Shown here: positions 18,773-28,770 of the stretch, piece after piece
Layout: every line of letters begins with the position of its first letter
How positions within the stretch are numbered: the stretch's first letter is position 1
DNA from: Prorocentrum cordatum
Taxonomy: Eukaryota > Sar > Dinophyceae > Prorocentrales > Prorocentraceae
DNA length: 30,000 nt
Assembly (NCBI GenBank): GCA_963575745.1
Contig: CAUYUJ010000858.1
Coordinates: forward strand, 47,501 to 77,500
Direction: 5' to 3'
Position numbers and translations under genes: made by a program
The notes under the pieces: generated by a model
The model's database searches: none
Told to the model about the DNA's origin: nothing
Seen by the model: the letters and a program-made list of their open reading frames with translations, nothing else

Positions 18773-19060
18773 CACAGCCGCCCTCGTCAGACAAAAGGAG
18801 CCATCCAGGGTTATGCTGCTCCAATCGTACTCAAAGACCACATCCCAGAAATAATTCCGAGCACCCGGAAAAGTGTCGAAAGAGTGTCGAAACAGTGCCG
18901 GACGAGTGTCTCCCAGGGCCGGCAACGCGAAAACCCTCGAGGCTTCGGTACTCTACTTCTGGTGCTCGAGCTCCTTTCTGGCGATCAAGGCTACAGTAGG
19001 TTGGAACATCAGAAATTCAGGGTCCGCAGCTTCCTTCGGGGAACAAAAAGTGGCATAAAC
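18773..19060. other. Presumed 5' flank of the EF-hand gene
   Basis: No second exon or promoter motif can be recognised. The segment around 18868-18920 contains GTGTCGAAA-type short repeats. The minus-strand frame stays open up to 18925 but does not look protein-like. Any upstream exon carrying the true start codon would have to lie here or beyond. Confidence 0.3.
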
Positions 19061-19066
19061 ATAACA

Positions 19067-19205
19067 ACTCGGAGGTCCGCGCGGATCTCTCGGATCGGCG
19101 CTGGACCCCCCTCCCTGGCGCGCGGGGAGCGCGCCAGGGGCGGCGCCGGAGGCGCCGCCGGGGGGCCCCAGCGCCGATCCGAGAAATCCGCGCGGACCTC
19201 CGAGT
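19067..19205. mobile_element. Near-perfect GC hairpin element
   Basis: ACTCGGAGGTCCGCGCGGAT at the left is inverted at the right (ATCCGCGCGGACCTCCGAGT). Inner pairs (CGGATCGGCGCTGG and complement; CTGGCGCGC and GCGCGCCAG; GGCGCC palindromes) make almost the whole 139 bp self-complementary. Diverged copies: 16936-17064 and 24252-24355. Confidence 0.9.
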
Positions 19206-19870
19206 ATTAGTCTTTATGTCACTGCTTGTTCCCCCCTTCCTGGACACGTCCCTCCACGAGCGCCCCCGCCGCACCCGTCGGGACAGAGGCCCGGGCGGGC
19301 GACGGCAGGGGGGCCGGCCCAGCTCGAGGGGGCGGGTGGGCCGTCGGCCTCTGTCGGCGATCACTGGGCGAGTGGAGGTCGATGCGTGCCCTCCGGAGCC
19401 CATCCCCCCAGCGTTAAGTCGGGCCTGTCCCCCAGGCGGATGTTGGACGAAAACTGAAACATGCCCCAGCAGAAGACACCCCCAAGTGGTCGAAACATAT
19501 ATCAGAGAAGTCGTCCCCAGGCTACTTTTTGACTGTTTTTGAAGGTTCCCCCTGTTCGGGAGCGGCAAAGAGGGGTGTGTCCAAGAGGGGGGGGTGTAAA
19601 TCATGACCGGCGGCATGTGCGCGGCCCCGCGGGGGGACCAGGGACGTGACGAAACAAGAAGAGGCGCCCTGAAATCTGGGGAAAAATCATGGCCCCCGCC
19701 ATGATATCCCCCACCCCCTAGTCGTCACCCCCCTCTTTTCCGCCCCCGAGTGGAGGGACGGGCACGACGTAACCCCTAACGTGCCCCGGAAAGGTGGCCC
19801 CCCGCACAGCTTCCCGGGCCTTCGGCGCCCGACCCTCGGGCAGTCGCCGTCAGCACGGACTGCGCCCCCC
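19206..19870. other. No recognisable gene or element
   Basis: GC-rich with C- and G-runs. No family motif on either strand. Confidence 0.45.
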
Positions 19871-19887
19871 AAAGGGAGCCCCGACCC

Positions 19888-19966
19888 CTTCTCCTCCTCC
19901 TCCTCCTCCTCCTCCTCCGCCTCCTCCTCCTCATCCTCCTCCTCCTCCTCCTCCTCTCCCTTCCCC
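19888..19966. repeat. (CTC)n microsatellite
   Basis: Pyrimidine-only CTC/TCC run. Confidence 0.95.
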
Positions 19967-21110
19967 CCCCTGGCAGAACCACGACGCCGCAGTCTTGGCT
20001 CCACGTTCCACTCGAAGCTCGCCAGCAGGAAGCGTGTTCGCAGGACGGCCTCGCGGCCTGGTCGGCCGCGACCCCATGGAAATAGGGCGGCTCCGCGCGG
20101 ATGCACCGCACGACACGTGTCCACAGGATTGCGTATCCATGGGATCGCGTCTCAGCCTCGGCATCAATGCCGCGAGGGCATGGATATGTATGTGTTCGCC
20201 GCTTGTAGTATCCCACGTATCCTTCGACGACGTGCGCTCAAGGTTGGTCGCCAGGTCCCTCCCGCAGGCCTTCCCAAACTCATTTTGCATCCCGGATCGA
20301 TTCCTGACGTCCCCAGGACACGAACACGCCAGCCCAAAACGGTGAAAAACCTTGATCCTCTATGTCTTTGCTCGTCGATCATGAGAGGCACCCATGCGCG
20401 GCAGCCGTGCATGGCCGTCGCCGATCAGGGCGCCAAGCAGCGTCCTCTGGCAGCCCACTGCGCGGTCGCCGCTGGGTGTGCGCGGCAAAGGCGCGCGGCC
20501 CAGCCCCGGGGCGCACCGCCAGTGGAGCGGCGGGGGCCCAAACTGCTACAGCCATCGTACTACCACTCGGGAGCGCCAGACGGATGACGAGGGCGCCTTT
20601 CTGGCTACGGCGAGCCTCGGCCACGAAGAGGCTTCCCCACCCAAGCCTGAGGAACGGCCCCAAAAACGCGAGAGCCTCCTGGGCCCAAAGTGGCCCCACC
20701 CTCAGCGTCTCCACTGTGCGGAGGGGGAGCGCGCTGCAGACTCTTTTGAGGGGGGTGCCTGAGCCCATCTCTTTCTGGGGAACGGGCCAGCGGCCAGCCG
20801 ACGATCGTGGCGGAGGCTGCTGCTTCTGCAGAGAGGCTGGAGGGGCAGGAGGAGTCTGCAGGAGGAGCCGAGGCGAGGGCGAGAGTGGCGTGGGCGAGCG
20901 GTTTGGGGGTGGGGGAGGTGGCGGGCCCAGGCCCCCGACGTCGCGTTGCGTTCGCAAAGCGGACCCCCCGAGGGCTCGACGCACTCCCAAAGACGGGCCT
21001 TTCATCCTGAGCCGCTCTGGACCATCCTGGGGCCCCGTGAGGGGAGGGCCCCCAAAGGCCGATAAAAGCAAACGGCAACTTTCGCCGTGATTCTGTCACG
21101 GCGCGAGGGG
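19967..21110. other. Intergenic, one dispersed repeat at 20606-20718
   Basis: Long frames are open on both strands because stops are rare at this GC content. None has a recognisable domain or signal. Confidence 0.45.
20606..20718 (+). repeat. Dispersed repeat, copy 2
   Basis: Partner of 6790-6900. The two differ at many positions, implying an old dispersal. Confidence 0.7.
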
Positions 21111-21159
21111 GTATGACTAGGATAAGGAGGAGGTCCCGGAGGCTCTCGAAGCTCCAGCC

Positions 21160-21295
21160 AGACCCTCCAGAGTGAAGGAAGGGTCTCCAGAGCGAAGGAG
21201 GACAAAGGAAGGGGGCGGAGGAGCGGGGGGAGGAGGAGGAAGCCCTCCAGAGCGAGGGAAGGGTATCCAGAGCGAATGAGGACAAGCGAAGAGGG
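21160..21295 (+). repeat. 78-bp imperfect duplication
   Basis: CTCCAGAG(T/C)GA(A/G)GGAAGGGT, then TCCAGAGCGAA(G/T)GAGGACAA, occurs twice about 78 bp apart, followed by GGA-rich sequence. Confidence 0.7.
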
Positions 21296-21309
21296 GGCGG
21301 AGGCGGAGG

Positions 21310-21430
21310 CGGAGGGGGAGGAGGAGGAGGAGGAGGAGGAGGAGGAGGAGGAGGAGGAGGAGGAGGAGGAGGAGAAGGAGGCGGAGGAGGAGAAGGAGGA
21401 GGAGGAGGAGGAGGAGGAGGAGGAGGAGCA
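21310..21430. repeat. (GGA)n microsatellite
   Basis: About 120 bp of GGA with GGC and GAA variants. Confidence 0.95.
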
Positions 21431-21639
21431 GTGTGAACCCAAGAGTCATCAACGATGTTGGAATAAACCCTCCCTCCGAGCTCCTCTCCACAAGCCCCTA
21501 CAACGGCTCATTTCCATTGAGGGAACTGCCTCGTTGGAAGACAACCGCTTGAAGACCCTGAAGCATGCCAAAGCATTGTTCTCGGAATTCCAACGCCACG
21601 GGTCAACCTGACTGTTGCGTTTTGGCGATCCTGAATTAT

Positions 21640-22120
21640 GCAAGAAGGCCATTTGGGGGACTTCAACACTGCGAATCAACGTAACTGTTGCACCCGCAAA
21701 ATCCAAAACCCATCCAAAACAACATTTCTGGTCCTTTGATAATGGGAAATCCGTGAAACTCTTGAACGGGTCGACCTCAATCCGTGAAGTTCTTGCACCA
21801 TGTTCGAACGAATGCGCGCGGCACTAAGGCGAGAGGCCACATTTTGCTCAATCCGTGAAGCTCTCGCAACATCTTAGAAAGAATGTGCACGGCACGAAAA
21901 CGAGAACCACATTTTGAAAACGGGTCGCCCTCAATCCGTGAAGCTCTGCCAACATCTTAGAACGAATGTGCGCGGCGCTGAGACGAGAACCACATTTTGA
22001 AAACGGGTCGCCCTCAATCCTTGGAACTCTTGCACATGTTTCAAAAGAGTGTGCGCAACGCTAGGGCGAGAGCCACATGTTGAAAACCATCCGCCCTCCA
22101 TCTGCGAAACTGTTGCCAAT
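21640..22120 (-). repeat. 83-bp tandem repeat, about 4-5 copies (cluster 1)
   Basis: CTCAATCCGTGAAGCTCTTG-like starts at 21776, 21847, 21930 and 22013, with a degenerate one at about 22096. Each unit contains GAATGTGCGCGGC and CCACATTTTGAAAACGGGTC. Flank 21650-21690 resembles the inverted sequence at 28862-28902. The complementary cluster is at 28449-28770. Confidence 0.9.
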
Positions 22121-22218
22121 TTGAAGCTTCAGGGCCACCAGTGGTGAGGAAGTCTCAGGCGAAACGCCCGGCCCGCCCTAAAAACTGGCCTCGGGGTGCG
22201 ACAGGGAGAGGTTAATGC

Positions 22219-22354
22219 GGGATGACGATTAAAATGTGAGAGAACGATTGAAACAATAGTTTTCTGTTATTTCTGCCTAACTTTCTGACTGGAGGAGAAC
22301 GATTTAAAAAAATAATTTTCCAGCCCACGGCCGATTTTTTCTAATCGTCATCCC
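22219..22354. mobile_element. AT-rich TIR element
   Basis: GGGATGACGATTAAAA at the left and TTTTCTAATCGTCATCCC at the right are inverted. The 136-bp interior is markedly AT-rich against GC-rich surroundings. A further AATCGTCATCC occurs at 22391. Confidence 0.8.
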
Positions 22355-22576
22355 GGGCGCCGCCGCGTGAACACGACACCCGGTCATTTATCAATCGTCA
22401 TCCTCCATTATGTATAGGGAAAAGGAACGGAGAAGGAGGAGTGAGGAGGACCCCGAAGGCTCCAGGCAGGCCCCCGCCGGAAGGGCATCCAGAGCCAGAT
22501 AGAGAGCAGCGTGCGCCCATGCTGGTCAAAGCCGCGCGCCGAAAATTCTGGGCGGGGGGGCGCGCTTGCTTCCGTT

Positions 22577-22650
22577 GCGGAGGAGGAGGAGGGGGAGGAG
22601 GAGGAGGGGGAGGAGGAGGGGGAGGAGGAGGAGGAGGAGGAGGAGGAGGG
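22577..22650. repeat. (GGA)n microsatellite
   Basis: Pure GGA/GGG run, followed by a T-run at 22689-22700. Confidence 0.95.
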
Positions 22651-23070
22651 CTTGCGACGTCGTGGCCGGGCCTGTGGCTCCCGACGACCGTTTTTTTTTT
22701 TGCGGGCGGGTTCCCCGGCTGCCACTCCCCCCCGTGGATGGCGGGACGCTCGGGGGAGAGAAGACTTGCAAGGCGTACGACGACCATTCGACGACGGCCC
22801 CACGAGCCCCCCGAACCCCTGAGATCTCTCCAGGGAGCCATCAAAGGCCGAAAGAGTCAGGCCTCCGATAGACGCCCGAAGTCGGAGACCTCGAGGCTTG
22901 CACCAACACCAATATCGGCGGTGTGTGCCTCCACCGAGGGAAGAGGATCCTGATCTCGGTGATGATGGTAATGTTCGGGTTTCCTAGGTGGCCGAAGCTG
23001 TACCACCAAGATCTGAGATCATCTTCTACCAGTGGACGCACCCTCCTGTTTAGGTGCTTTGAGCAGGGAC

Positions 23071-23281
23071 CGACCGTCCTGGCATTCCTATAGGCCTGCC
23101 ACGACATTTTCTTAGAACCCGAAGAGGTTCGAAGAACAGAAACAATGTTCTTGGAACATAAACCCGATGTGCTGAAACAAGATAGTCCCGGCCAGACATG
23201 CTCTAATAATACTTCGTAGAAGCCACACAAGGTTCTTAGCACATTGTGTGGTAGACCCTATAGGCACGCCAGGACGCTTCG
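23071..23281. mobile_element. Fold-back element, moderate GC
   Basis: CGACCGTCCTGGCATTCCTA at the left pairs with TAGGCACGCCAGGACGCTTCG at the right. Pairing continues inward (TTCTTAGAACC against GGTTCTTAGCAC). About 210 bp, with a weaker coding look than the flanks. Confidence 0.75.
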
Positions 23282-23389
23282 CCACTGCTTGAGTGTTGGT
23301 GCCCATTTCGGCGACTACAATGGGTGCGGATTGCGAAGGGTGCGGTTCGCCTCCCGTCATATCTGCCCCTCCCGCCCCCGGGAAACGGA

Positions 23390-23500
23390 TGACACTGTCA
23401 CTCAATGCGACCGAATCACATGACACTGTCGCTCCTGCTAGCACAGTGGAGCACGCATCGAGGATGACACTGTCGCTCGAAACGGCGACAGTTTAGGACA
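23390..23500 (+). repeat. Irregular TGACACTGTC repeats
   Basis: (G/A)ATGACACTGTC(A/G)CTC occurs three times, at about 23389, 23419 and 23464; a diverged, partly inverted version (GGCGACAGTTTAGGACATTG) follows. Confidence 0.7.
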
Positions 23501-24080
23501 TTGTCTCTCACAGAAGGCCCTGGACAGGCTGCCACAAAGCAGCTCGCAGACCGCACCCCCGCGCGTAACCGCACCGATTGCAGTCGCCGACCATCTCCAG
23601 GCCTCCGACAAGGAGAGGCCCCAGCGAGGCTCCGGGGCATGCCTTCTTGTGCTCTTGCCTCCCCGGCCGCTCGGTGCGCCGTGGGCTCCGTCGAGCTCCC
23701 CGGCCGCTGGAGGGCCAACCCCCTGGGGAGCGCCACGGGGGGGAGGAGCCCCGGCGGGGAGCGGGAGCGCCCCCCCCCCGGGCGGCCCCCGCGTGGGCCT
23801 CCAAGAGCCCCCTGGACGTCCAGACCACGGAGGAAGAGAACACGGCATGAACGCATGTGAGTTCTCACCGAAGGCTTCGAGGCGGTGCCAGGGTGGCGCA
23901 ACGAGTGCCCCAAGAGGGTCCACAGGAGGGCCCCGAGAGGACGCCACGCCACGCCAAGCCCCCTTGGGGGTCCATGACACGCCAAGCCCCCCGAGGGCCC
24001 CCCAGAGGACGCAGGACGCCATGGCACGCCATGCCATCCCGAGAGGGTCCTGAAAGGACGACCCCTGACGCTGTGCCAAG
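23501..24080. other. GC-rich sequence with CCACGCCA-type short repeats
   Basis: Words such as GACGCCACGCCACGCCAAGC and GACACGCCAAGCCCCC recur at 23935-24035. Open in several frames; no domain recognised. Confidence 0.5.
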
Positions 24081-24085
24081 CCATG

Positions 24086-24222
24086 CCCCCTCTCATCCTC
24101 CTCCGCCTCCTCCGCCTCCTCCTCCTCCTCCTCCTCCTTCCTCCTCCCCCTCCCCCTCCTCCTCCTCCTCCTTCCTCATCCTTCCTCCTCCTTCCTCCTC
24201 CTGCACCTTCCTCCTCCCGAAG
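24086..24222. repeat. (CTC/TCC)n polypyrimidine tract
   Basis: About 135 bp of pyrimidine trinucleotides. Confidence 0.94.
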
Positions 24223-24251
24223 AAACGAGCCGCAGACACAGACCTTACTTC

Positions 24252-24355
24252 TCGGTGCTCCGCGCGGACCTCTCGGACCTGCGCCGGCGGCGCCTCCGAC
24301 GCTGCAAGCGGCGCGCTCCTGGCGCCACGGGGTCCAGCGCCGATCCAAGAGATAC
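24252..24355. repeat. Diverged copy of the GC hairpin element
   Basis: Retains CTCCGCGCGGACCTCTCGGA, GGCGGCGCCTCCG and GGGTCCAGCGCCGATCC in the arrangement of 19067-19205, with loss of symmetry. Confidence 0.6.
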
Positions 24356-24360
24356 TGACA

Positions 24361-24529
24361 ACCTACCAGACCACCCCAACCCAACCCGAAGACCCGAATT
24401 TGACACGAATTTCGGGTTGGGGGAGGTACGGATACCATGTGTTTTTTCAACGCTCCCCGACCCCCCCCACTGGAAATGGAAGGCAAATTGAGGGCTTCGT
24501 TCGGGTTGGGTTGGGGTGGTTTGGTGGGT
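24361..24529. mobile_element. TIR element with 30-bp ends (CCACCCCAACCCAACCCGAA)
   Basis: Left arm ACCTACCAGACCACCCCAAC continues CCAACCCGAA. The right arm is its inverted copy with two mismatches. A right-hand portion recurs at 9554-9685 in intron 6. Confidence 0.87.
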
Positions 24530-24684
24530 GGTGAGATGCGGGCGGGCATCCGGGAAATGATGCTTGCGCCGCCCATATTTCTTCCGGCAACAAGAAGCCC
24601 GAACCGAACGTCCGGGAGCCGTGACGTGCTCGTCGACGCAGGGGCGGAGCCAAGTGCCGCGCACTCGGAAGAGACTGGGCAGTC

Positions 24685-24850
24685 GAAGCCAATCTGGCGC
24701 CAATCTGGCAGGCCCAATCTGGCAAATGGGGGCAATCTGGCGAGGGAGCCGACACGAATCCAGCCTGGCGAATAACCCAAATCCTCCAGTTTGGCCAGGC
24801 CAGACTGGCCCTTGGGGCCCAGCCCAATCTGCCAGTCTGGCCTTCGACTA
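24685..24850. repeat. CAATCTGGC short repeats with self-complementarity
   Basis: CAATCTGGC occurs at least four times at 24688-24740, and inverted GCCAGACTGG/CCAGTCTGGCC words follow up to 24842. Confidence 0.75.
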
Positions 24851-24976
24851 CCCAGAGAGATGGAAGCATCCAGCCAAGATGGGAGCGGCGGGGGGGGGCC
24901 ACAGGCGGCGCCCAAGCTCGGCCTCTCTACACTTAGCAATCCGAGGGAGTTCGGCTACACGCAAGAGTGACCCTGG

Positions 24977-25125
24977 GTAAGAGTGACCTTTGGTGCGCGG
25001 CTTTTGGGGGGCCGCGGGGGGACCAAACCTGGACGCGCAAGCCGCTGCTCCTGCTTCGTTTTCGGCCACCTGGGGACCCATCTGTGCCCGCACCAAAGGT
25101 CACTCCGGCGAAAGGTCACTCTTAC
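24977..25125. mobile_element. TIR element (GTAAGAGTGACCTTT)
   Basis: A 15-bp perfect inverted pair at the ends, plus an extra inner arm (CGCACCAAAGGTCACTC) that also pairs with the left end (GAGTGACCTTTGGTGCG). Confidence 0.85.
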
Positions 25126-25370
25126 GTCTAGTCGAGGAGTGGCCTCGCGCGGCCCTGGAACTCGAGGACCCCGGGAGACCAACATCCGCACGACAGTCTG
25201 GGCCCCTCTCCTTTCAGGACCCAGGCTATGCCCAGGGGAGGCAGCCACGAGAGGGGTCGCCTGTGGAGGGTAATGCGGAGGTTGAGGGAGAGGGCGGGAG
25301 GGCGAGGGGGAAAAGGATGCGAGGAGGAGGCGGCTCAAGGGCGGATACGGATCACTTGCATCGATGTCGC

Positions 25371-28170
25371 CGGAAAAGGTCAAAATGGCGGGTGGTCCAG
25401 AGGGCCAAGATGGGCTTCAAGATGCCTCTAAGGCGGCCGATCTGGCCTCCAAGACGGTGAAGATGGCCCCAGGATGCACCCATGACTGCCCAAGATGGCC
25501 TCAAGATGGCCTAATACGGCCCATACGGCCCACAAGAGGCCTCCTCTTCTCCGTCCTCCCCCACGTGTTCCCCGAAGGCTTTCCAAACCGATTCGGGGAA
25601 CACATGGTCCGATAGCTTGGCAGGGCTCTGGCCTCAACGTTCGGCCACAGGGGGCGGCGGTGACTCGCTGTAGGCGTCTTCGATCCGCCGCCCCCTGTGG
25701 TCTTGCAACAGGGGTGCCTGTCGTGCTGGATCCTTACGGTTTGTTTTTAATTCTTTTTCCAAAAGAACTCTCCCCTGGGGCTCCGGCCCGTCCCGCTGGT
25801 CACCCGGAAGGGCCCGCAAAGGCGCGCAAACGACCTCAACGTCCGCAAAAATCCTCCAAGACGGCTGAAGACGGCCTCCAAGAGGGTCCAGACAGCCGTA
25901 GATGGCTTCCAAGTTCGCCCAAGGTGGTCCAAAACGGCCTCCAAGACGGCCCAGGAGGGTTCAAGATGCTCCAAAGTCCACCCAAGAAGCCTCCACAACG
26001 GTCAGAGAGGGCCCAAAAGGCCCCCAAGAGACCTCCAAGACGGCCAAAGAGGCCTCCGATGGAACCTCCAGGAAGGCCTGAAGAGACCAAAATCATTGAA
26101 TTTCCTGTAGTTTTTTGAAGGGATTGGGCACTTGCTTCTTTTCGGCTTTCTGACGGCCCGAGACGGCCCAAGAGCCCACAAAGATCGCCCAAAGATCGCC
26201 CAAGAGGCATCAGAACAGTCTAAGAGGCCCCCAAGACCGCCCCAGGAGGGCCCAAGACGGCCTCCAAGACGGCCCTGCAGCACCCCAAGAGGGCCCCCAG
26301 TCGGACCAGAGAGGCCCCAAGACGGCTTCCGACGGCGTCAGACGGGCCAGGAGCCCACCAAGACAGCCCACGATGGCTCTAAGATGACCCAAGACGGCCC
26401 AAGCGGCCCCCAAGAGGTCTCCAGGACGGCCCAAGAGGCCTCCGAGGGGACCTCCAGCAAGGCCCGAAGAGGGCAAAAACATTGATTTTCCTGCAGTTGT
26501 TTGAAGGGTTCGGGTCATTTGCAGTGTTATCGGCCTTCTGACGGCCCGAGACGGCCCAAGAGCCCCCCAAGATCACCCCAAAATCGCCCAAGAGGCATCA
26601 GAACGGTCCAAGAGGCCCCCAAGACCGCCCCAGGAGGGCCCAAAGACGGCCCAAGAGGCCTCCAAGGACGCCCAAGATGGCCTCCAAGACGGCCCTGCAG
26701 CACCCCAAGAGGGCCCCCAGTCGACCCAGAGAGGCCCCAAGACGGCTTCTGACGGCGTCAGACGCGCCAGGAGCCCACCAAGACAGCCCACGATGGCTCT
26801 AAGATAACCGAAGACGGCCCCAGCGGCCCCCAAGAGGTCTCCAAGACGGCCCAAGAGGCCTCCAAGAGGGCCCCCACGAAGGCCGGAAGAGGCCAACATC
26901 ATTGATGTTCCTTTGAAGGGTTTGGGTCCTTTGCTTTGTTTCGGCCTTCTGACGGCCCGAGACGACCGAACAGCCCCGAAAGATCGCCCGAGAGGCCTCC
27001 AGGATGGCATCAGAACGGTCCAAGAGGCCCCCAAGACCGCCCCAGGAGGGCTCAAAGACGGCCCAAGAGGCCTCCAAGACGCCCAAGATGGCCTCCAAGA
27101 CGGCCCTGCAGCACCCCAAGAAGGCCCCCAGTCGACCCAGAGAGGCCCCAAGACGGCTTCTGACGGCGTCAAACGGGCCAGGAGCCCACCAAGACAGCCC
27201 ACGATGGCTCTAAGATGACCCAAGACGGCCCAAGCGGCCCCCAAGAGGTCTCCAAGACGGCCCAAGAGGCCTCCAAGAGGGCCTCCAGGAAGGCCCGAAG
27301 AGGCCAACATCATTGATGTTCCTTTGAAGGGTTTGGGTCATTTGCTTTGTTTCGGCCTTCTGACGGCCCGAGACGACCGAACAGCCCCGAAAGATCGCCC
27401 GAGAGGCCTCCAGGATGGCATCATAACGGTCCAAGAGGCCCCCAAGACCGCCCCAGGAGGGCTCAAAGACGGCCCAAGAGGCCTCCAAGACGCCCAAGAT
27501 GGCCTCCAAGACGGCCCTGCAGCACCCCAAGAGGGCCCCCAGTCGACCCAGAGAGGCCCCAAGACGGCTTCTGACGGCGTCAAACGGGCCAGGAGCCCAC
27601 CAAGACAGCCCACGATGGCTCTAAGATGACCCAAGACGGCCCAAGCGGCCCCCAAGAGGTCTCCAAGACGGCCCAAGAGGCCTCCAAGAGGGCCTCCAGG
27701 AAGGCCCGAAGAGGCCAACATCATTGATGTTCCTTTGGTTTTTGAAGGGTTTGGGTCATTTGCTTCGTCTCGGTCTTCCGACGACCCGAGGCGGCCCAAG
27801 AGCCCCGAAAGATCGCCTGAAAGACCTCCAGGATGGCCCCAGAACGGCCCAAGAGGCTCTCAAGACTGCCCCAAAGGGCCCCAAGACGACCCAAGAGGCC
27901 TCCAAGACGCCCAAGATGGCCTCCAAGACTGCCCTGCAGCACCCCAAGAAGGCCCCCAGTCGGCACAGAGAGGCCCCAAGACGGCTTCCGACGGCGCCAG
28001 ACGGGCCGGGAATGCCATGAGACTGCCGAGGAGGTACCCGAGAAGAAGGGCCCAAAGGTTGCCACGAGGCCCAAGGAGGCCCCCAAGATGCCTCCAAGAG
28101 GCCCCCAGCAAGCTCGCAGGAGGTCCCAAGAGTGCCCCCAGAGGCTCCCAAGATGTCCCCTCCTCCTTTT
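25371..28170 (+). repeat. CCAAGACGGCC satellite with a 411-bp higher-order unit
   Basis: Built of 10-12-bp blocks (GGCCTCCAAGAC, GGCCCAAGAG), interrupted by 25548-25695. A spacer with CATTGA and TTTGAAGGG recurs at 26094, 26480, 26900, 27311 and 27722. The last two intervals are both 411 bp and nearly identical. Open frames on both strands are a by-product of composition. Confidence 0.95.
25548..25695 (+). repeat. Array-flanking direct repeat, copy 1
   Basis: Contains GGGGAACACATGGTCC(G/A)ATA, GCTTGGCAG, GGGGGCGGCGGTGA and GTCTTCGAT, also found in order at 28222-28384. Confidence 0.85.
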
Positions 28171-28220
28171 CCTCTCCTCCTCCGTTCTCTTACTCCTCCT
28201 CCTCCTCCTCCTCCTCCTGG
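28155..28220. repeat. (CTC)n microsatellite
   Basis: Pyrimidine run TCCTCCTTTTCC to CTCCTCCTCC. Confidence 0.93.
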
Positions 28221-28221
28221 T

Positions 28222-28384
28222 ATTCCCCGCCATCCTCCCCGAAGCGTTCCCCGAATGGTTTCGACAACACTGGGGGAACACATGGTCCAATAGCTTGGCA
28301 GAACTCTTGCCACAACGCTCGGCTACACGGGCGATTTCGAAAGGGCAGGGGGCGGCGGTGATTCACCGCAGACGTCTTCGATTC
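28222..28384 (+). repeat. Array-flanking direct repeat, copy 2
   Basis: Direct-orientation partner of 25548-25695, sharing the CCCCGAA.G..TTCC segment as well. Confidence 0.85.
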
Positions 28385-28448
28385 GATAACAACTTCGCGG
28401 GTGGAGCGCGGGTGGCGTTCACAAACGCGCCTTAAGACTTCACAGCCG

Positions 28449-28770
28449 TTTCACGGATGTAGGGCGGGCGGTTTTCAAACTGTGGCTCCCGCATTAAAGC
28501 CGCACACATTGTTCTTAAACGCTGACAGCAGTTTCACGGATGGAGGGCGGGCCGTTTCCAACGTGTGCCCCTCGCCGTAGCGCCGCTAACACTCGCCATG
28601 CCAGCTGGCAAAAGCTTCCAGAATTCAGGGTGGGCCGTTTTCAAAATGTGGCCATGGCCATCGCGTCGCGCGCATGCGTATCAAAGGCCAAGAGCAATTC
28701 TGAATATGGGGCGCAATTCGTTCTCAAAATGTGGCTCACGCCTGAGCGCCACGCACAGTTGCTCTGAAAG
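28449..28770 (+). repeat. 83-bp tandem repeat, 4 copies (cluster 2, inverted relative to cluster 1)
   Basis: GTTTCACGGATG(G/T)AGGGCGGGC starts at 28449 and 28531, with diverged units near 28613 and 28692. Each contains TTTTCAAA.TGTGGC and GC(G/A)CACA-type words, the complement of cluster 1. Confidence 0.9.

Noticed and set aside
23416-24939. A 507-residue minus-strand open frame
   Set aside because: It crosses a CTC microsatellite and two dispersed elements and has no recognisable domain. Stop-free length is expected at this GC content.
26573-27800. Repetitive Leu/Gly/Trp-rich open frames on the minus strand of the satellite
   Set aside because: The 10-12-bp blocks simply lack stop codons, both strands are open, and the frame changes between higher-order units. 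No start context or domain.
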